This document shows positions 16,976 to 25,304 of a stretch of 64,000 nucleotides of DNA, in pieces. The notes under the pieces were generated by a model. It was not told the origin of the DNA and did no database searches. It worked only from the letters and a program-made list of their open reading frames with translations. The stretch's first letter is position 1. Every line of letters begins with the position of its first letter. Location: assembly GCA_965203135.1 (NCBI GenBank), contig CBDBBO010000002.1:372001-436000 (forward strand), read 5' to 3'. This DNA comes from CATOSD01 sp965203135. GTDB lineage: Bacteria > Chloroflexota > Dehalococcoidia > Lucifugimonadales > CATOSD01. Made by a program: the position numbers and the translations under genes.

Positions 16976-17887
16976 ATGAGACGACGTAGGGTCGTCATCA
17001 CAGCGGTTTTGGCCGTACTCGTCGTGGTCGGGGCAACGGCGGTTCTCGCAGGTGGAGAGAGCCTGCCCCAACGATACGACACTAACCTCAGCGGGATGAC
17101 CGAGAGCAACGAGGCGTACCAAGCCATACAGGACCACTACGCCGGGAAACTGACGCAGGAAGAGACGCTTGACATACTACTGCGGTTCTGGGGCGACATA
17201 CCCGTGGTTGGCCCTACTCCACTCCCTGCCCCGACCCGCGTTCCCACAGCCACGGCGGTTCCCTCGCCGACGCCTACTGCGAGGCCGGTTCCTACACGAA
17301 CTCCTACGCCAAAGCCCACAGCTACCCCGGTTCATACCGGAATGCTTGAGTGCGAATCGCGAACCAGCGGTAGCTTCGAATGGGACCATCCCTTGACGGC
17401 GACCACACGGATCGCGCGGCATGTCGAGGTGACAATCATCAACCCTGATGCCGCTTTGTGGAAATACGGGTTCCGAATCATCGAAGACAGCAATTATCCG
17501 CAGGTCGAGATTTACTTCACGCACGATGGCAAGTGGATCATACAACGTCGATGGAGATGGCAGAAGGACAGTGACTACATAAGAATTGACAACTTGGAGA
17601 AGCATGGAGTGCTCTTCAATCGCGGTTCGGGAGAACGCAACCAGATAACGCTCTTCACCAAGACTCCGAGCAATTTGGAATACGAGCTCTACGTCAACGG
17701 AGTAAAGATGCCCAAAAATCGGTTAAGCGGGAATCGCAATCCGCTGCCGTACTTCGCGCGCGAGTTTCGCCCTGATCGAAAGTACCAAGTTATCGGGCGG
17801 TCACAAGATACGGGCGGATGGTGGTGGCCTGACGCCAAAGGCGCCTTCACCTACGAGGGGTTCTGTACTCAGGACGCATGGGATTAG
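16976..17887 (+). CDS. Membrane-anchored protein with Pro/Thr-rich linker and C-terminal beta domain
   Basis: Not recognised by family. An N-terminal segment (VVITAVLAVLVVVGATAVLAG) is a signal anchor or signal peptide. A short helical region follows (EAYQAIQDHYAGKLTQEETLDILLRFW), then a Pro/Thr linker at about residues 78-120, then a Trp- and Tyr-rich domain (IYFTHDGKWIIQRRWRW, DTGGWWWPDAKGAFTYEGFC) that looks like an extracellular beta-sandwich, possibly ligand-binding. GGGAGAAGG lies upstream of the ATG. It overlaps the next gene by 10 bp, suggesting co-expression. Confidence 0.6.
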   Translation: MRRRRVVITAVLAVLVVVGATAVLAGGESLPQRYDTNLSGMTESNEAYQAIQDHYAGKLTQEETLDILLRFWGDIPVVGPTPLPAPTRVPTATAVPSPTPTARPVPTRTPTPKPTATPVHTGMLECESRTSGSFEWDHPLTATTRIARHVEVTIINPDAALWKYGFRIIEDSNYPQVEIYFTHDGKWIIQRRWRWQKDSDYIRIDNLEKHGVLFNRGSGERNQITLFTKTPSNLEYELYVNGVKMPKNRLSGNRNPLPYFAREFRPDRKYQVIGRSQDTGGWWWPDAKGAFTYEGFCTQDAWD

Positions 17888-18240
17888 AGATGGAAGAACC
17901 AATCAAAAGGTTGCAACCGACTAGCCTTCGCTCACAGAGAGCGTTCATCTATGCCGTCATCGAAGCTATACAATCGCTGAGGGGCATAGACCCTGCGCTT
18001 CCAGATGCCTTTATAGACGCGCTAGGGGACAGCATTGCGTATCTGACTCGTTCGGGTCTATTTCCAGAATCTCAAGAATCTGACCGTCAAGGAGTGCAAG
18101 ACCTGTTGGCCTATCTACTCGATCTACGGCAAAAGGCACTTGCACATCGCGAGACTCTAACACCCGCCGAACTAGATCGGCTACGTGAGAACAGGCAATT
18201 CTACCGCGACCTCTTTGAGCATCTTGATGATGCTCCATAG
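17878..18240 (+). CDS. Hypothetical helical protein
   Basis: A 120-aa cytosolic protein with no recognised family. Predicted mostly helical (RAFIYAVIEAIQSLRG, LLAYLLDLRQKALAHRETLTPAELDRLRENRQFYRDLF). The start overlaps the end of the preceding anchored protein; an ATG at 17890 is an alternative. No signal or membrane segment is seen. Translational coupling suggests a shared role with the upstream gene, but none can be named. Confidence 0.5.
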   Translation: MGLEMEEPIKRLQPTSLRSQRAFIYAVIEAIQSLRGIDPALPDAFIDALGDSIAYLTRSGLFPESQESDRQGVQDLLAYLLDLRQKALAHRETLTPAELDRLRENRQFYRDLFEHLDDAP

Positions 18241-18313
18241 CTCCACACTCCCGAAACTGAGACACTACCTAGGAAGATGAACCTGTGTCAGATTTGCAGG
18301 CGGGTTGGCGGAC

Positions 18314-18334
18314 GGGCGGGTTTGAAACCCGCCC
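18314..18334. repeat. Short palindromic repeat
   Basis: Arms GGGCGGGTTT and AAACCCGCCC around a single G, followed by CCTACCAG. Decayed relatives lie at 16011-16037 and 19749-19777 in other intergenic gaps, which marks it as a small dispersed hairpin element. Confidence 0.55.
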
Positions 18335-18438
18335 CTACCAGGAGTCCCGCAACCGTCGTTGCCACGAAAGAGGGGAGGTTGGGCATCCGTCGCAAAGTCA
18401 CCCAGTAATCTGAAACAGGCTCCCCGTGTGAAAGAGAG

Positions 18439-18468
18439 TTGACACGTGGGAGTCCCGGAGTGTAAGAT
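18439..18468 (+). promoter_or_regulatory. Promoter for the NYN-domain gene
   Basis: TTGACA (18439-18444), an 18-bp spacer, and TAAGAT (18463-18468). A 7-bp dyad GGGAGTC (18448-18454) and GACTCCC (18482-18488) brackets the -10 region and could be an operator. Confidence 0.55.
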
Positions 18469-18524
18469 TCCATTGTCTGGCGACTCCCAGAATAGTAAGC
18501 ACGAGTTGGAGCGCAGACAGTATT

Positions 18525-18553
18525 GGGGTCCTTTCAAGGGCCCCTTATTTTTT
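18525..18553 (+). terminator. Intrinsic terminator in the leader of the NYN gene (candidate attenuator)
   Basis: GGGGTCC (18525-18531) pairs with GGGCCCC (18538-18544), with one G-U pair and loop TTTCAA, followed by TTATTTTTT. It lies after the promoter at 18439-18468 and only 22 bp before the gene start, so it would stop transcription before the gene unless antiterminated. Confidence 0.55.
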
Positions 18554-18574
18554 GGGAAGGTTTGGGGTCTGAAC

Positions 18575-19414
18575 ATGCGCCTCGCAGTTTTCGTAGATGC
18601 TGGTTACCTGTATGCACAAGGCTCTAAGGCCTTGTCGGGCAGCCCATCGCCAAGTCGACGGACTGATGTCTCACTCGATCCTCATGCGTTTGTTTGCAAG
18701 CTCTTGGAGACTTCAGCCGAGAAAGCAGGCTCCACCGCACTGTTGAGGATATATTGGTACGATGGTCTCCTACAGGGAAGGTTAACAGAGGAACAGCGTT
18801 CTTTGGCCGGAATGGATAACATCAAGCTGAGGCTAGGTGTGGTCAGCAGCGCTGGGCAGCAAAAGGGCGTTGACACTCTGATGGTCACCGACTTGGTGGA
18901 CTTGGCTCGCAATCACGCCATCTCGGACGCGGTGCTGCTATCCGGTGATCAGGATCTGGTCATTGGTGTACAGATAGCGCAGAGCTACGGCGTTCGGGTT
19001 CATCTTCTGGGAATTGAACAAAGCCTCAGCAGTCAGTCCATTCTACTCTTGCAGGAAGCAGACACAACCACTGAGTGGAACAAGGAAGTGTTAAGCGCAT
19101 TCTTGAAGATCAAGACAAGTGTGCATGAGCCGTCAATTGTCACCGCGAATGCCGAGACGCATCAATCATTAGGGAGCGGTGAAACCAGGGGTGACTTAGA
19201 GACTGCGATTGATGGTTTTGTATCGTCACTGGCGGCCGATGAACTGATGGAGATTGCCGCCCTCGGAGAAAACGTGATGATCCCCGAACAGTATGACCGC
19301 AGGCTGCTTGCGATTTGCGGCAAGGCAATTGGGGGAATACTAGATTACAACGAGAAACGTCAGATGCGGACACTACTCCGTGCTGCAGTTCGCGCAAGAA
19401 TGAAGGAGGCTTGA
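18575..19414 (+). CDS. NYN-domain (PIN-like) protein
   Basis: Putative RNase of the NYN/PIN superfamily. The 279-aa protein opens with the strand and Asp of the fold (MRLAVFVDAGYLYAQG). It has the second acidic site in GVDTLMVTDLVDLARN, the third in LLSGDQDLVIGVQIAQ, and the closing strand VRVHLLGIE. The C-terminal third (about 190-279) is helical and of unknown role. The ATG at 18575 is chosen because the VDAG strand begins there; the upstream frame would read through the terminator. Substrate RNA is unknown. Confidence 0.8.
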   Translation: MRLAVFVDAGYLYAQGSKALSGSPSPSRRTDVSLDPHAFVCKLLETSAEKAGSTALLRIYWYDGLLQGRLTEEQRSLAGMDNIKLRLGVVSSAGQQKGVDTLMVTDLVDLARNHAISDAVLLSGDQDLVIGVQIAQSYGVRVHLLGIEQSLSSQSILLLQEADTTTEWNKEVLSAFLKIKTSVHEPSIVTANAETHQSLGSGETRGDLETAIDGFVSSLAADELMEIAALGENVMIPEQYDRRLLAICGKAIGGILDYNEKRQMRTLLRAAVRARMKEA

Positions 19415-19870
19415 TGCCACTCTAGCGCCGACTATGCAGACACAGATTCCTACCAACCCCCATTGACACTATCCGCACATCCGTACTGCTATCTCCACAT
19501 GACAGCCACCACCCACGCATCGCCCCTCAGCACCCGCCAGGGCACGGCCCCTGCGTTGCTCGCCGTGCCGCTTCGCAGTCCAGGATCGGGCCCCGTCCAT
19601 TCGAGGCTCAGTCCGGCCCAAGCCCGCCCGGCAGCGGCCCAAAACAGACTCGAAAGTCGCCCGCGACCGGCCATGACTAGACGGGCCGCAAGTACGAGCG
19701 AAAGGGAATGAGACACTTTCCCCAAATTTTCTGTCGAGTTTCCACCCTGTAGGCGCAGGTTTGAAACACCCACGCCGATTGACTCGCTCCACTTGCGGTG
19801 CTATTTTGAGGCGGGCGGTGCGCTGTGTATTCGGTGCCGATTTTGACAAGCAAACGCAGGGGGGACGCAC
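19415..19870. other. 456-bp gap without a supported gene
   Basis: No credible gene is seen. Short open frames on either strand lack SD sites and recognisable content. It holds a decayed TTGAAAC hairpin element at about 19749-19777. The GGT homologue downstream starts at 19871 with only a G-rich SD (GGGGGG). Confidence 0.4.
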
Positions 19871-21670
19871 ATGGCAGGATTCACTACTCGACCAGTCATT
19901 ATGGGCGCGCGGGGCGTCGTTACCGCCGGACATTACCTGGCGGCATCCGCCGGGCTGCGCATACTCATGCAGGGGGGCAACGCGATTGACGCGGCGGCGG
20001 CCATGGGCATCTGCGAGACGCTGCTGGAGCCGCAGAGCTGCGGCATCGGCGGCGAGGTGCCCACGCTGGTCTACTCCGCCAGAGAGCGCAAGACCTACGC
20101 CATTTCCGGCATGGGCTGGTCGCCCAAGGCGTTCACCATCGACTGGTGCCGCGACAACGGCATCGACCTGATTCCGGGCGACGGCTACCTGCCCGCCTGC
20201 GTCCCGGCGCCCGTCGACACATGGGCCACCGCCGTCGCCCGTTTCGGCACCATGAGCTTCGCCCAGGTGCTCCAGCCCGCCATCGACATCGCGCAGGACG
20301 GCTTCCCCGTCTACCGGCGCCTCCACGACACGCTCGCCGACAGCGTGGACAAGTTCACCGACCTCTACCCCACCACCGGCGAGGTCTACTACGCCGGCGG
20401 CGGCCCGCCCCAACTCGGCCAGATACTGCGGAACCCGGACTTCGCAGACATGCTCAAGTCCATGTGCGCCGCCGAGAAGGAGGGCGCGCGCAAGAGCCGC
20501 GTAGCTGGCATCGAGGCCGCCCGCGACGACTTCTACAAGGGCCGCGTCGCCGAGACCATCGCCAAGTTCATCGCCGACAACCCGGTGGAGGATGCCAGCG
20601 GCGAGGCGCACGCCGGTCTGCTGTCGTACGAGGACATCGCCGAGTGGCACGCCGAAGTCGACGAACCGGTATCGATCGACTATCACGGCTACGACGTGAG
20701 CAAGTGCCCGTCCTGGACCCAGGGTCCGGTCTTCCTCCAGCACCTGGCCATCCTGCGACACGCCGACGTGCGGTCGCTCGGCCACAACACCGCCGACTAC
20801 CTGCACACGTGGATCGAGTCGGCCAAGCTGGCGTTCGCCGACCGGGAGGCCTACTACGGCGACCCCGGCTTCGACGACGTCCCGTTCGACACGCTGCTCT
20901 CCGGCGACTACGCCGTCGAGCGCCTCGAACAGATAGAGCGCGTCGCGTCTCTCGAACTGCGCCCCGGCGAGATTCCCGGGAGGGACGCCGCGTTCGTTGC
21001 GACGACCGTCGCCGACGACAACCGCCGCGCGCTCGGCGTGGCCGCGCGCGAGACTCGCGACCTGGGCCTCGGCCACGCCCACATCGGCGACACCACCCAC
21101 CTGGACGCGATGGACGCCGAGGGCAACATGGTCGCCGCCACCCCCAGCGGCGGCTGGATCGGCTCTTCGCCGGTGATTCGCGGACTGGGCTTTCCCCTGG
21201 GCACGCGGGGGCAGATGTTCTACCTGAATTCCGCACGCCCCAACGCGCTGGAGCCGCGCAAGCGTCCGCGCGCCACGCTGACTCCCACCATCGTCACGCG
21301 CGGCGGCGACCCCTTCATGGCCTTCGGCACTCCGGGCGGCGACAGCCAGGAGCAGTGGACGCTGCAGTTCTTTCTCAACCACATGGAGTTCGGGATGGAC
21401 CTCCAGGAGGCGCTGGACGCGCCGACCGTGCACACCACGCACTTCCCTTCCTCGTTCTACCCGCGCGCGGCGTTCAGCGGTCGCGTTGTGGCCGAGTCGC
21501 GCATCCCCGCCGACGTGCTGGACGAGCTGCGGCGGCGCGGTCACGACGTGGAGCTCACCGGCCCGTGGGCCAACGGCAAGGTCATGGGCGTGCGCTACGA
21601 CAAGGCCGCCGGCGTCATCAGCGGCGCGGCCTCGGCCAAGAACAACATCGCCTATGCCATGGGGTGGTGA
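19871..21670 (+). CDS. Gamma-glutamyltransferase family protein (Ntn hydrolase), second copy
   Basis: A 599-aa homologue of the protein at 14099-15775. The predicted nucleophile is Thr408 in GDTTHLDAMDAEGNMVA. Other blocks are GGNAIDAAAAMGICETLLEPQSCGIGG and the near C-terminal FGTPGGDSQEQWTLQFF. It has no signal peptide and is probably cytosolic. It differs from the first copy around the PSGGWIGSSPVI glycine loop, so the substrate may differ. It is followed within 7 bp by a tiny membrane protein and then an MFS transporter, which suggests uptake and hydrolysis of an organic amide or peptide. Confidence 0.9.
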   Translation: MAGFTTRPVIMGARGVVTAGHYLAASAGLRILMQGGNAIDAAAAMGICETLLEPQSCGIGGEVPTLVYSARERKTYAISGMGWSPKAFTIDWCRDNGIDLIPGDGYLPACVPAPVDTWATAVARFGTMSFAQVLQPAIDIAQDGFPVYRRLHDTLADSVDKFTDLYPTTGEVYYAGGGPPQLGQILRNPDFADMLKSMCAAEKEGARKSRVAGIEAARDDFYKGRVAETIAKFIADNPVEDASGEAHAGLLSYEDIAEWHAEVDEPVSIDYHGYDVSKCPSWTQGPVFLQHLAILRHADVRSLGHNTADYLHTWIESAKLAFADREAYYGDPGFDDVPFDTLLSGDYAVERLEQIERVASLELRPGEIPGRDAAFVATTVADDNRRALGVAARETRDLGLGHAHIGDTTHLDAMDAEGNMVAATPSGGWIGSSPVIRGLGFPLGTRGQMFYLNSARPNALEPRKRPRATLTPTIVTRGGDPFMAFGTPGGDSQEQWTLQFFLNHMEFGMDLQEALDAPTVHTTHFPSSFYPRAAFSGRVVAESRIPADVLDELRRRGHDVELTGPWANGKVMGVRYDKAAGVISGAASAKNNIAYAMGW

Positions 21671-21676
21671 CGCCGC

Positions 21677-21850
21677 ATGAGAGTCATGGGCCTTCCCGCG
21701 CAGTTCCTGGCCGTGGTGGCGGTGAGCCTGCTCATCACCATCTACCTCATCGCGGCGAGCGCCGACGCCCGGGCCGAGGCATCGCCCGGCATAGGCACGG
21801 AAGCAGAGGGCTGGGAGCAGGCGGCGCTGCTCGTCTGTCCCCTACACTAG
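21677..21850 (+). CDS. Small single-span membrane protein (57 aa)
   Basis: ATG 21677 to TAG 21848-21850. One hydrophobic helix (FLAVVAVSLLITIYLIAASA) follows a short N-terminus; the rest is an acidic tail ending in LLVCPLH. It lies between the GGT homologue (6 bp upstream) and the MFS gene (3 bp downstream) on the same strand, which is the main reason to call it. A helper subunit for the transporter is possible but unproven. Confidence 0.5.
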   Translation: MRVMGLPAQFLAVVAVSLLITIYLIAASADARAEASPGIGTEAEGWEQAALLVCPLH

Positions 21851-21853
21851 CCC

Positions 21854-23137
21854 GTGCCAAAGGCCTTCTACTTCCACTACGCCTGGGTGATCGTCGCCAT
21901 CATCGCGGTGCTGGAGATGGTGGGCACCACGATGCGCATGGCATTCGGCGTCATCGTCGATCCGCTTACCGAAACGTTCGGCTGGAGCCAGGGCGAGGTC
22001 ACGCTCGCCTACGGCATAACCAGCGTGACGACCGCGCTCGCTTCCCCCTTGGCCGGCTCGCTCGGCGACCGCTACGGCGCGCGTATCTGCATGATCGCTG
22101 GCACGGCGCTCTTCGTCGTCGGAATGGCGGCCACCGCGCTGGTAAGCGAGCCCTGGCACTTCTACGTCTCATTTGGAGTGATCCTGGGCGTGTCGCAGGC
22201 AATCTTCCTGGTGCCCCTCATACCCGCCGCGATGAACTGGTTCCACCGGCGGCTCGGGCTAGCCATGGGAATCATCATGGCGTCCTGGGGATTCGGCCCG
22301 GCGCTTGCCGCCCCGGTGGTGGGGTTGCTCATCAGTCGGTACGGCTGGTCCACGTCAGTGTGGATTATCACAATCGCCTCCACCATCTTCATGGCCGTGC
22401 TCATCGCGCTATTCCGCAACTGGCCGTCCGACAAGGGCCTGCTCCCGTACGGAGCCACCTCAGACGTCTCGACCGAGCGGACCGAAAAGAAGATCGACAA
22501 GCAGCGCGTGGCCCAGTTCACCGGCTACATGCGCCGCACCAAGGCCTACTGGAACCTGAGCTCCATCCACTTCCTGGGCTGCGTCGGACACGCCATCATC
22601 CTGGTGTATCTCGTCCCCCTGGCAATGGGGGAGGGATTGTCGCTGGTGACCGCCGCCGGACTGCTGACGGTGATGAACGCCGTGAGCGCGCTCACCCGCA
22701 TGACCACGCCGATGCTGTGCGAGCGCTACGGTCCCAAGCCGGTGATGGCGCTCATGTACGTGGCGCAGGCGCTGCCGGTGCTGATGCTATTCTGGACGCA
22801 CGACGTCTGGTCGTTCTACCTGTTCGCGGTGATATTCGGAATCGGCTACGGCGGAGAGGCCGGAGGATTCCCCATTCTCAACCGCACGTACTACGGCCAT
22901 GCGCCCGTCGGTTCGGTCTTTGGGGTGCAGATGCTCGGCGCGAGCCTCGGCATGGCCCTGGGCGGCTGGCTCGGCGGCCCGATCTTCGACCTGACCGGAA
23001 GCTACGACATCGCCCTCTGGCTTTCGGTCGCCGCCAGCATGGCCGGCGCGGTGAGCATCCTGGCGCTCGAGTCCACCCGCAAGCTGCTGATACCGGACTG
23101 GAACAGGGAGGCCGCCGGGAGCGCGCCTGGCGGGTAG
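21854..23137 (+). CDS. MFS transporter
   Basis: A 427-aa, 12-helix major facilitator protein. The motif A region is GSLGDRYGARICMIAG between helices 2 and 3. The sequence resembles the oxalate/formate antiporter and monocarboxylate group (HYAWVIVAIIAVLEMVGTT, GVSQAIFLVPLIPAAMNWF). The GTG start at 21854 follows the upstream stop by 3 bp. The genes form a unit with the GGT homologue, so a carboxylate or amide substrate is a reasonable guess. It converges on trpF with 3 bp between the stops. Confidence 0.9.
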   Translation: MPKAFYFHYAWVIVAIIAVLEMVGTTMRMAFGVIVDPLTETFGWSQGEVTLAYGITSVTTALASPLAGSLGDRYGARICMIAGTALFVVGMAATALVSEPWHFYVSFGVILGVSQAIFLVPLIPAAMNWFHRRLGLAMGIIMASWGFGPALAAPVVGLLISRYGWSTSVWIITIASTIFMAVLIALFRNWPSDKGLLPYGATSDVSTERTEKKIDKQRVAQFTGYMRRTKAYWNLSSIHFLGCVGHAIILVYLVPLAMGEGLSLVTAAGLLTVMNAVSALTRMTTPMLCERYGPKPVMALMYVAQALPVLMLFWTHDVWSFYLFAVIFGIGYGGEAGGFPILNRTYYGHAPVGSVFGVQMLGASLGMALGGWLGGPIFDLTGSYDIALWLSVAASMAGAVSILALESTRKLLIPDWNREAAGSAPGG

Positions 23138-23140
23138 GGC

Positions 23141-23818
23141 TTACTCGCCACCCCGCGCCGCGCTAACGAACTCGGCGATCTTCGCTGGGTCCTTCACGCC
23201 GCCGGTCTCCACGCCGCTGGACACGTCAACACCCCACGGCGCGACCGCCGCTATCGCCTGCTCCACGTTGTCGGGCGACAGCCCGCCGGCCAGCAGCACG
23301 TCGAACCGCGCCGAAATCTCGCTGGCGATGCTCCAGTCGAACGTGCGACCTGTGCCTCCGAGCTGGCCGGCTTCCTGCTTGTCGAGCAGCGGTATGCAGC
23401 CCGCGGACGACGCCGCCTCCACCCGCCGCAGCGCGTCCGCCACCGCCACGTCGTGCGCCGCCGTGTCGTCGATTCGAATCTGCCGGATGACGCCGGCGTC
23501 CACCTGTCGCCAGTAGCGTTCGTCCTCGTCGCCGCAGAGCTGCGCCAGGTCCAGCCCGCAGTGTTCAATGATGTAGTTCACTTCGCTCAGTGGTTGGTTG
23601 GCAAACAGGCCGACAAGCCGCGGCGAGCCGGCGCAAGCGGAACCGTCCGACGATGCGGTCAGGGTACGGTATTCCTCGATGATGGAGCGCGCCTGCTCGA
23701 CCTCCAGTTGCCGACGAACTCCGTGCACGAACACGAACCCGAGCAGGTCGGCGCCGGCCTCTGCCGCTACGAGAGCATGGGCCGTCTCGCGCAGCCCGCA
23801 TATCTTCACCTGCGTCAT
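23141..23818 (-). CDS. trpF: Phosphoribosylanthranilate isomerase TrpF
   Basis: Amadori rearrangement of phosphoribosylanthranilate to CdRP. The TIM barrel starts with VKICGLRETAHALVAAEAGADLLGFVF (general base Cys in KICG) and ends with LLAGGLSPDNVEQAI and GVDVSSGVETGGVKD (phosphate site). The length of 225 aa is normal. ATG 23818 overlaps the trpC stop (ATGA), so translation is coupled. It is the last gene of the T-box trp operon. Confidence 0.95.
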   Translation of the reverse strand: MTQVKICGLRETAHALVAAEAGADLLGFVFVHGVRRQLEVEQARSIIEEYRTLTASSDGSACAGSPRLVGLFANQPLSEVNYIIEHCGLDLAQLCGDEDERYWRQVDAGVIRQIRIDDTAAHDVAVADALRRVEAASSAGCIPLLDKQEAGQLGGTGRTFDWSIASEISARFDVLLAGGLSPDNVEQAIAAVAPWGVDVSSGVETGGVKDPAKIAEFVSAARGGE

Positions 23819-24612
23819 ACGAACTCCCTCAGCCTGGCAGATACGTCCGGCGCGGTGACCAGCGACTCGCCGATGAGGACGGCGTGGGCGCCCGCCGCTC
23901 CGACGCGCCTCACGTCGGCCCGGTCGGCGATTCCGCTCTCGCTGACGACTATCACCCCCGGCGGCACCAGCGGCGCGATGTACTCGGTCGTCGCCAGGTC
24001 TGTCACGAACGTGCGCAGGTCCCGGTTGTTGATGCCGATAATCTCCGCGCCCGCGTCCAGCGCGACGGCGAGTTCCCGCTCGTCGTGCACCTCCACCAGG
24101 CACTGCATCCAGAAGCGCTGGCTCAGCGCGAACAGCTCCGCCAGGCTGGCGGGCGTCAGCATCGCGACGATGAGCAGTATGGCGTCCGCTCCGTAGGCCC
24201 GCGCCTCGTACACCTGGTACGGGTCGAAGATGAACTCCTTGCGCAGCACCGGAACGCCCGTGCCGCCTAGAGCCGCCTTCGCCGCCTCCATATCGTCGAT
24301 GCTGCCCTGGAAGTGCTCGGCGTTCGTGAGCACCGAGACCGCTGCCGCGCCGCCCTCCGCATAGGTCCTGGCCAGCCAAGCGGGATCGAAGTCGGCGCGG
24401 AGCAGACCCCGCGTGGGCGACGCTCGCTTGACCTCGGCGATTACTCTCACGGAGGACCCCATCAGCGCGCCGGCGAAGTTGAGCGGCCGGTCCTGGCGCT
24501 CGATGCGCTCCTCCAGCGCGGCGATAGGCGTCTCTACCTTGAGGCGCTCGACCTCCTCTCGCTTGGCGTCCACGATGGCCTTGAGGATATCCGGTGTGTT
24601 GGGGTCGATCAT
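23815..24612 (-). CDS. trpC: Indole-3-glycerol phosphate synthase TrpC
   Basis: Decarboxylates and cyclises CdRP to indole-3-glycerol phosphate. Family blocks in order are PDILKAIVDAKREEVERLK, VRVIAEVKRASPTRGLL (catalytic Lys), VLRKEFIFDPYQVYEARAYG, EIIGINNRDLRTF and VVSESGIADRADV. The ATG at 24612 is preferred over a GTG at 24627 because GGAGGGG lies just upstream and the ATG overlaps the preceding stop in ATGA. Confidence 0.95.
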   Translation of the reverse strand: MIDPNTPDILKAIVDAKREEVERLKVETPIAALEERIERQDRPLNFAGALMGSSVRVIAEVKRASPTRGLLRADFDPAWLARTYAEGGAAAVSVLTNAEHFQGSIDDMEAAKAALGGTGVPVLRKEFIFDPYQVYEARAYGADAILLIVAMLTPASLAELFALSQRFWMQCLVEVHDERELAVALDAGAEIIGINNRDLRTFVTDLATTEYIAPLVPPGVIVVSESGIADRADVRRVGAAGAHAVLIGESLVTAPDVSARLREFV

Positions 24613-25304
24613 GCGACGCCCCTCCACGAATCCACAAGCCCCGGCAGTTCGGCTACGCTGTTCGCCGGGCTGAGCGCGTCATATCCTTCGAACGCCTCCC
24701 GCGGCGTCACGCCGGTCAGCACCGGCAGAAACGGCACGCACGCGCGGCGCGCCGTCTCGGCGTCAGTCGTGCTGTCGCCGACGTAGAGCGACTGTGCCGG
24801 CGTGCTTCCAAGCTGCGAGACGGCGCTCAGCAGACCACCGGGGTGTGGCTTCAACTCAGTGGCGGTGTCCGCGCCCACAATCACGTCGAAGACGCCCTCC
24901 AGCCCATCGCGGGCGAGTATGGTGTCGATCCTGGTCTTGTACTTCTGGGTGACGATGCCCATCGCAACGCGTCGCTCCCTCAGCTCCGAAAGCACTCCGG
25001 GCGCGAACTCGTAAAGCACCGTCGAGTCGGCCATCACCTCGTCGGCCTTCTCGACGAAGAACCTGATGTACTCCTCCGCACGGGGCCTGTGCTTTTCGCC
25101 GGCCAGCGCCACAAGCGAGTTTTCCAGCGACAGGCCGATGGTGGCGCAGATCGCGTCGTCGCCAGCCGGCGACAGACCCATGCCGGTGAGCGCGTAGTTC
25201 GCGGCCTCGATCACCCCGGTGGACGAGTCGCCGAGCGTGTAGTCGAAGTCGAACACTATGGCAAGCGGCCAGCCTGCGGTCACCCGCGCGTCCGGCTTAG
25301 TCAA
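24609..25304 (-). CDS. HAD-family phosphatase (phosphoglycolate phosphatase-like) inside the trp operon
   Basis: Cytosolic HAD hydrolase of 231 aa: nucleophile motif FDFDYTLGDSS, helical cap, conserved Lys in TELKPHPGG, and metal site YVGDSTTDAETAR. It resembles Gph/PGP-type enzymes. It starts with TTG at 25304, overlapping trpD by 8 bp, and its stop overlaps trpC in ATGA, so it is firmly built into the operon between trpD and trpC. A role in removing damaged or stray phosphorylated intermediates of the pathway is inference only. Confidence 0.88.
   Translation of the reverse strand: MTKPDARVTAGWPLAIVFDFDYTLGDSSTGVIEAANYALTGMGLSPAGDDAICATIGLSLENSLVALAGEKHRPRAEEYIRFFVEKADEVMADSTVLYEFAPGVLSELRERRVAMGIVTQKYKTRIDTILARDGLEGVFDVIVGADTATELKPHPGGLLSAVSQLGSTPAQSLYVGDSTTDAETARRACVPFLPVLTGVTPREAFEGYDALSPANSVAELPGLVDSWRGVA

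Noticed and set aside
20146..23166. Plus-strand frame of about 1000 codons across the GGT homologue and MFS genes
   Set aside because: It is an off-frame Arg/His/Pro-rich shadow of two well-supported genes.
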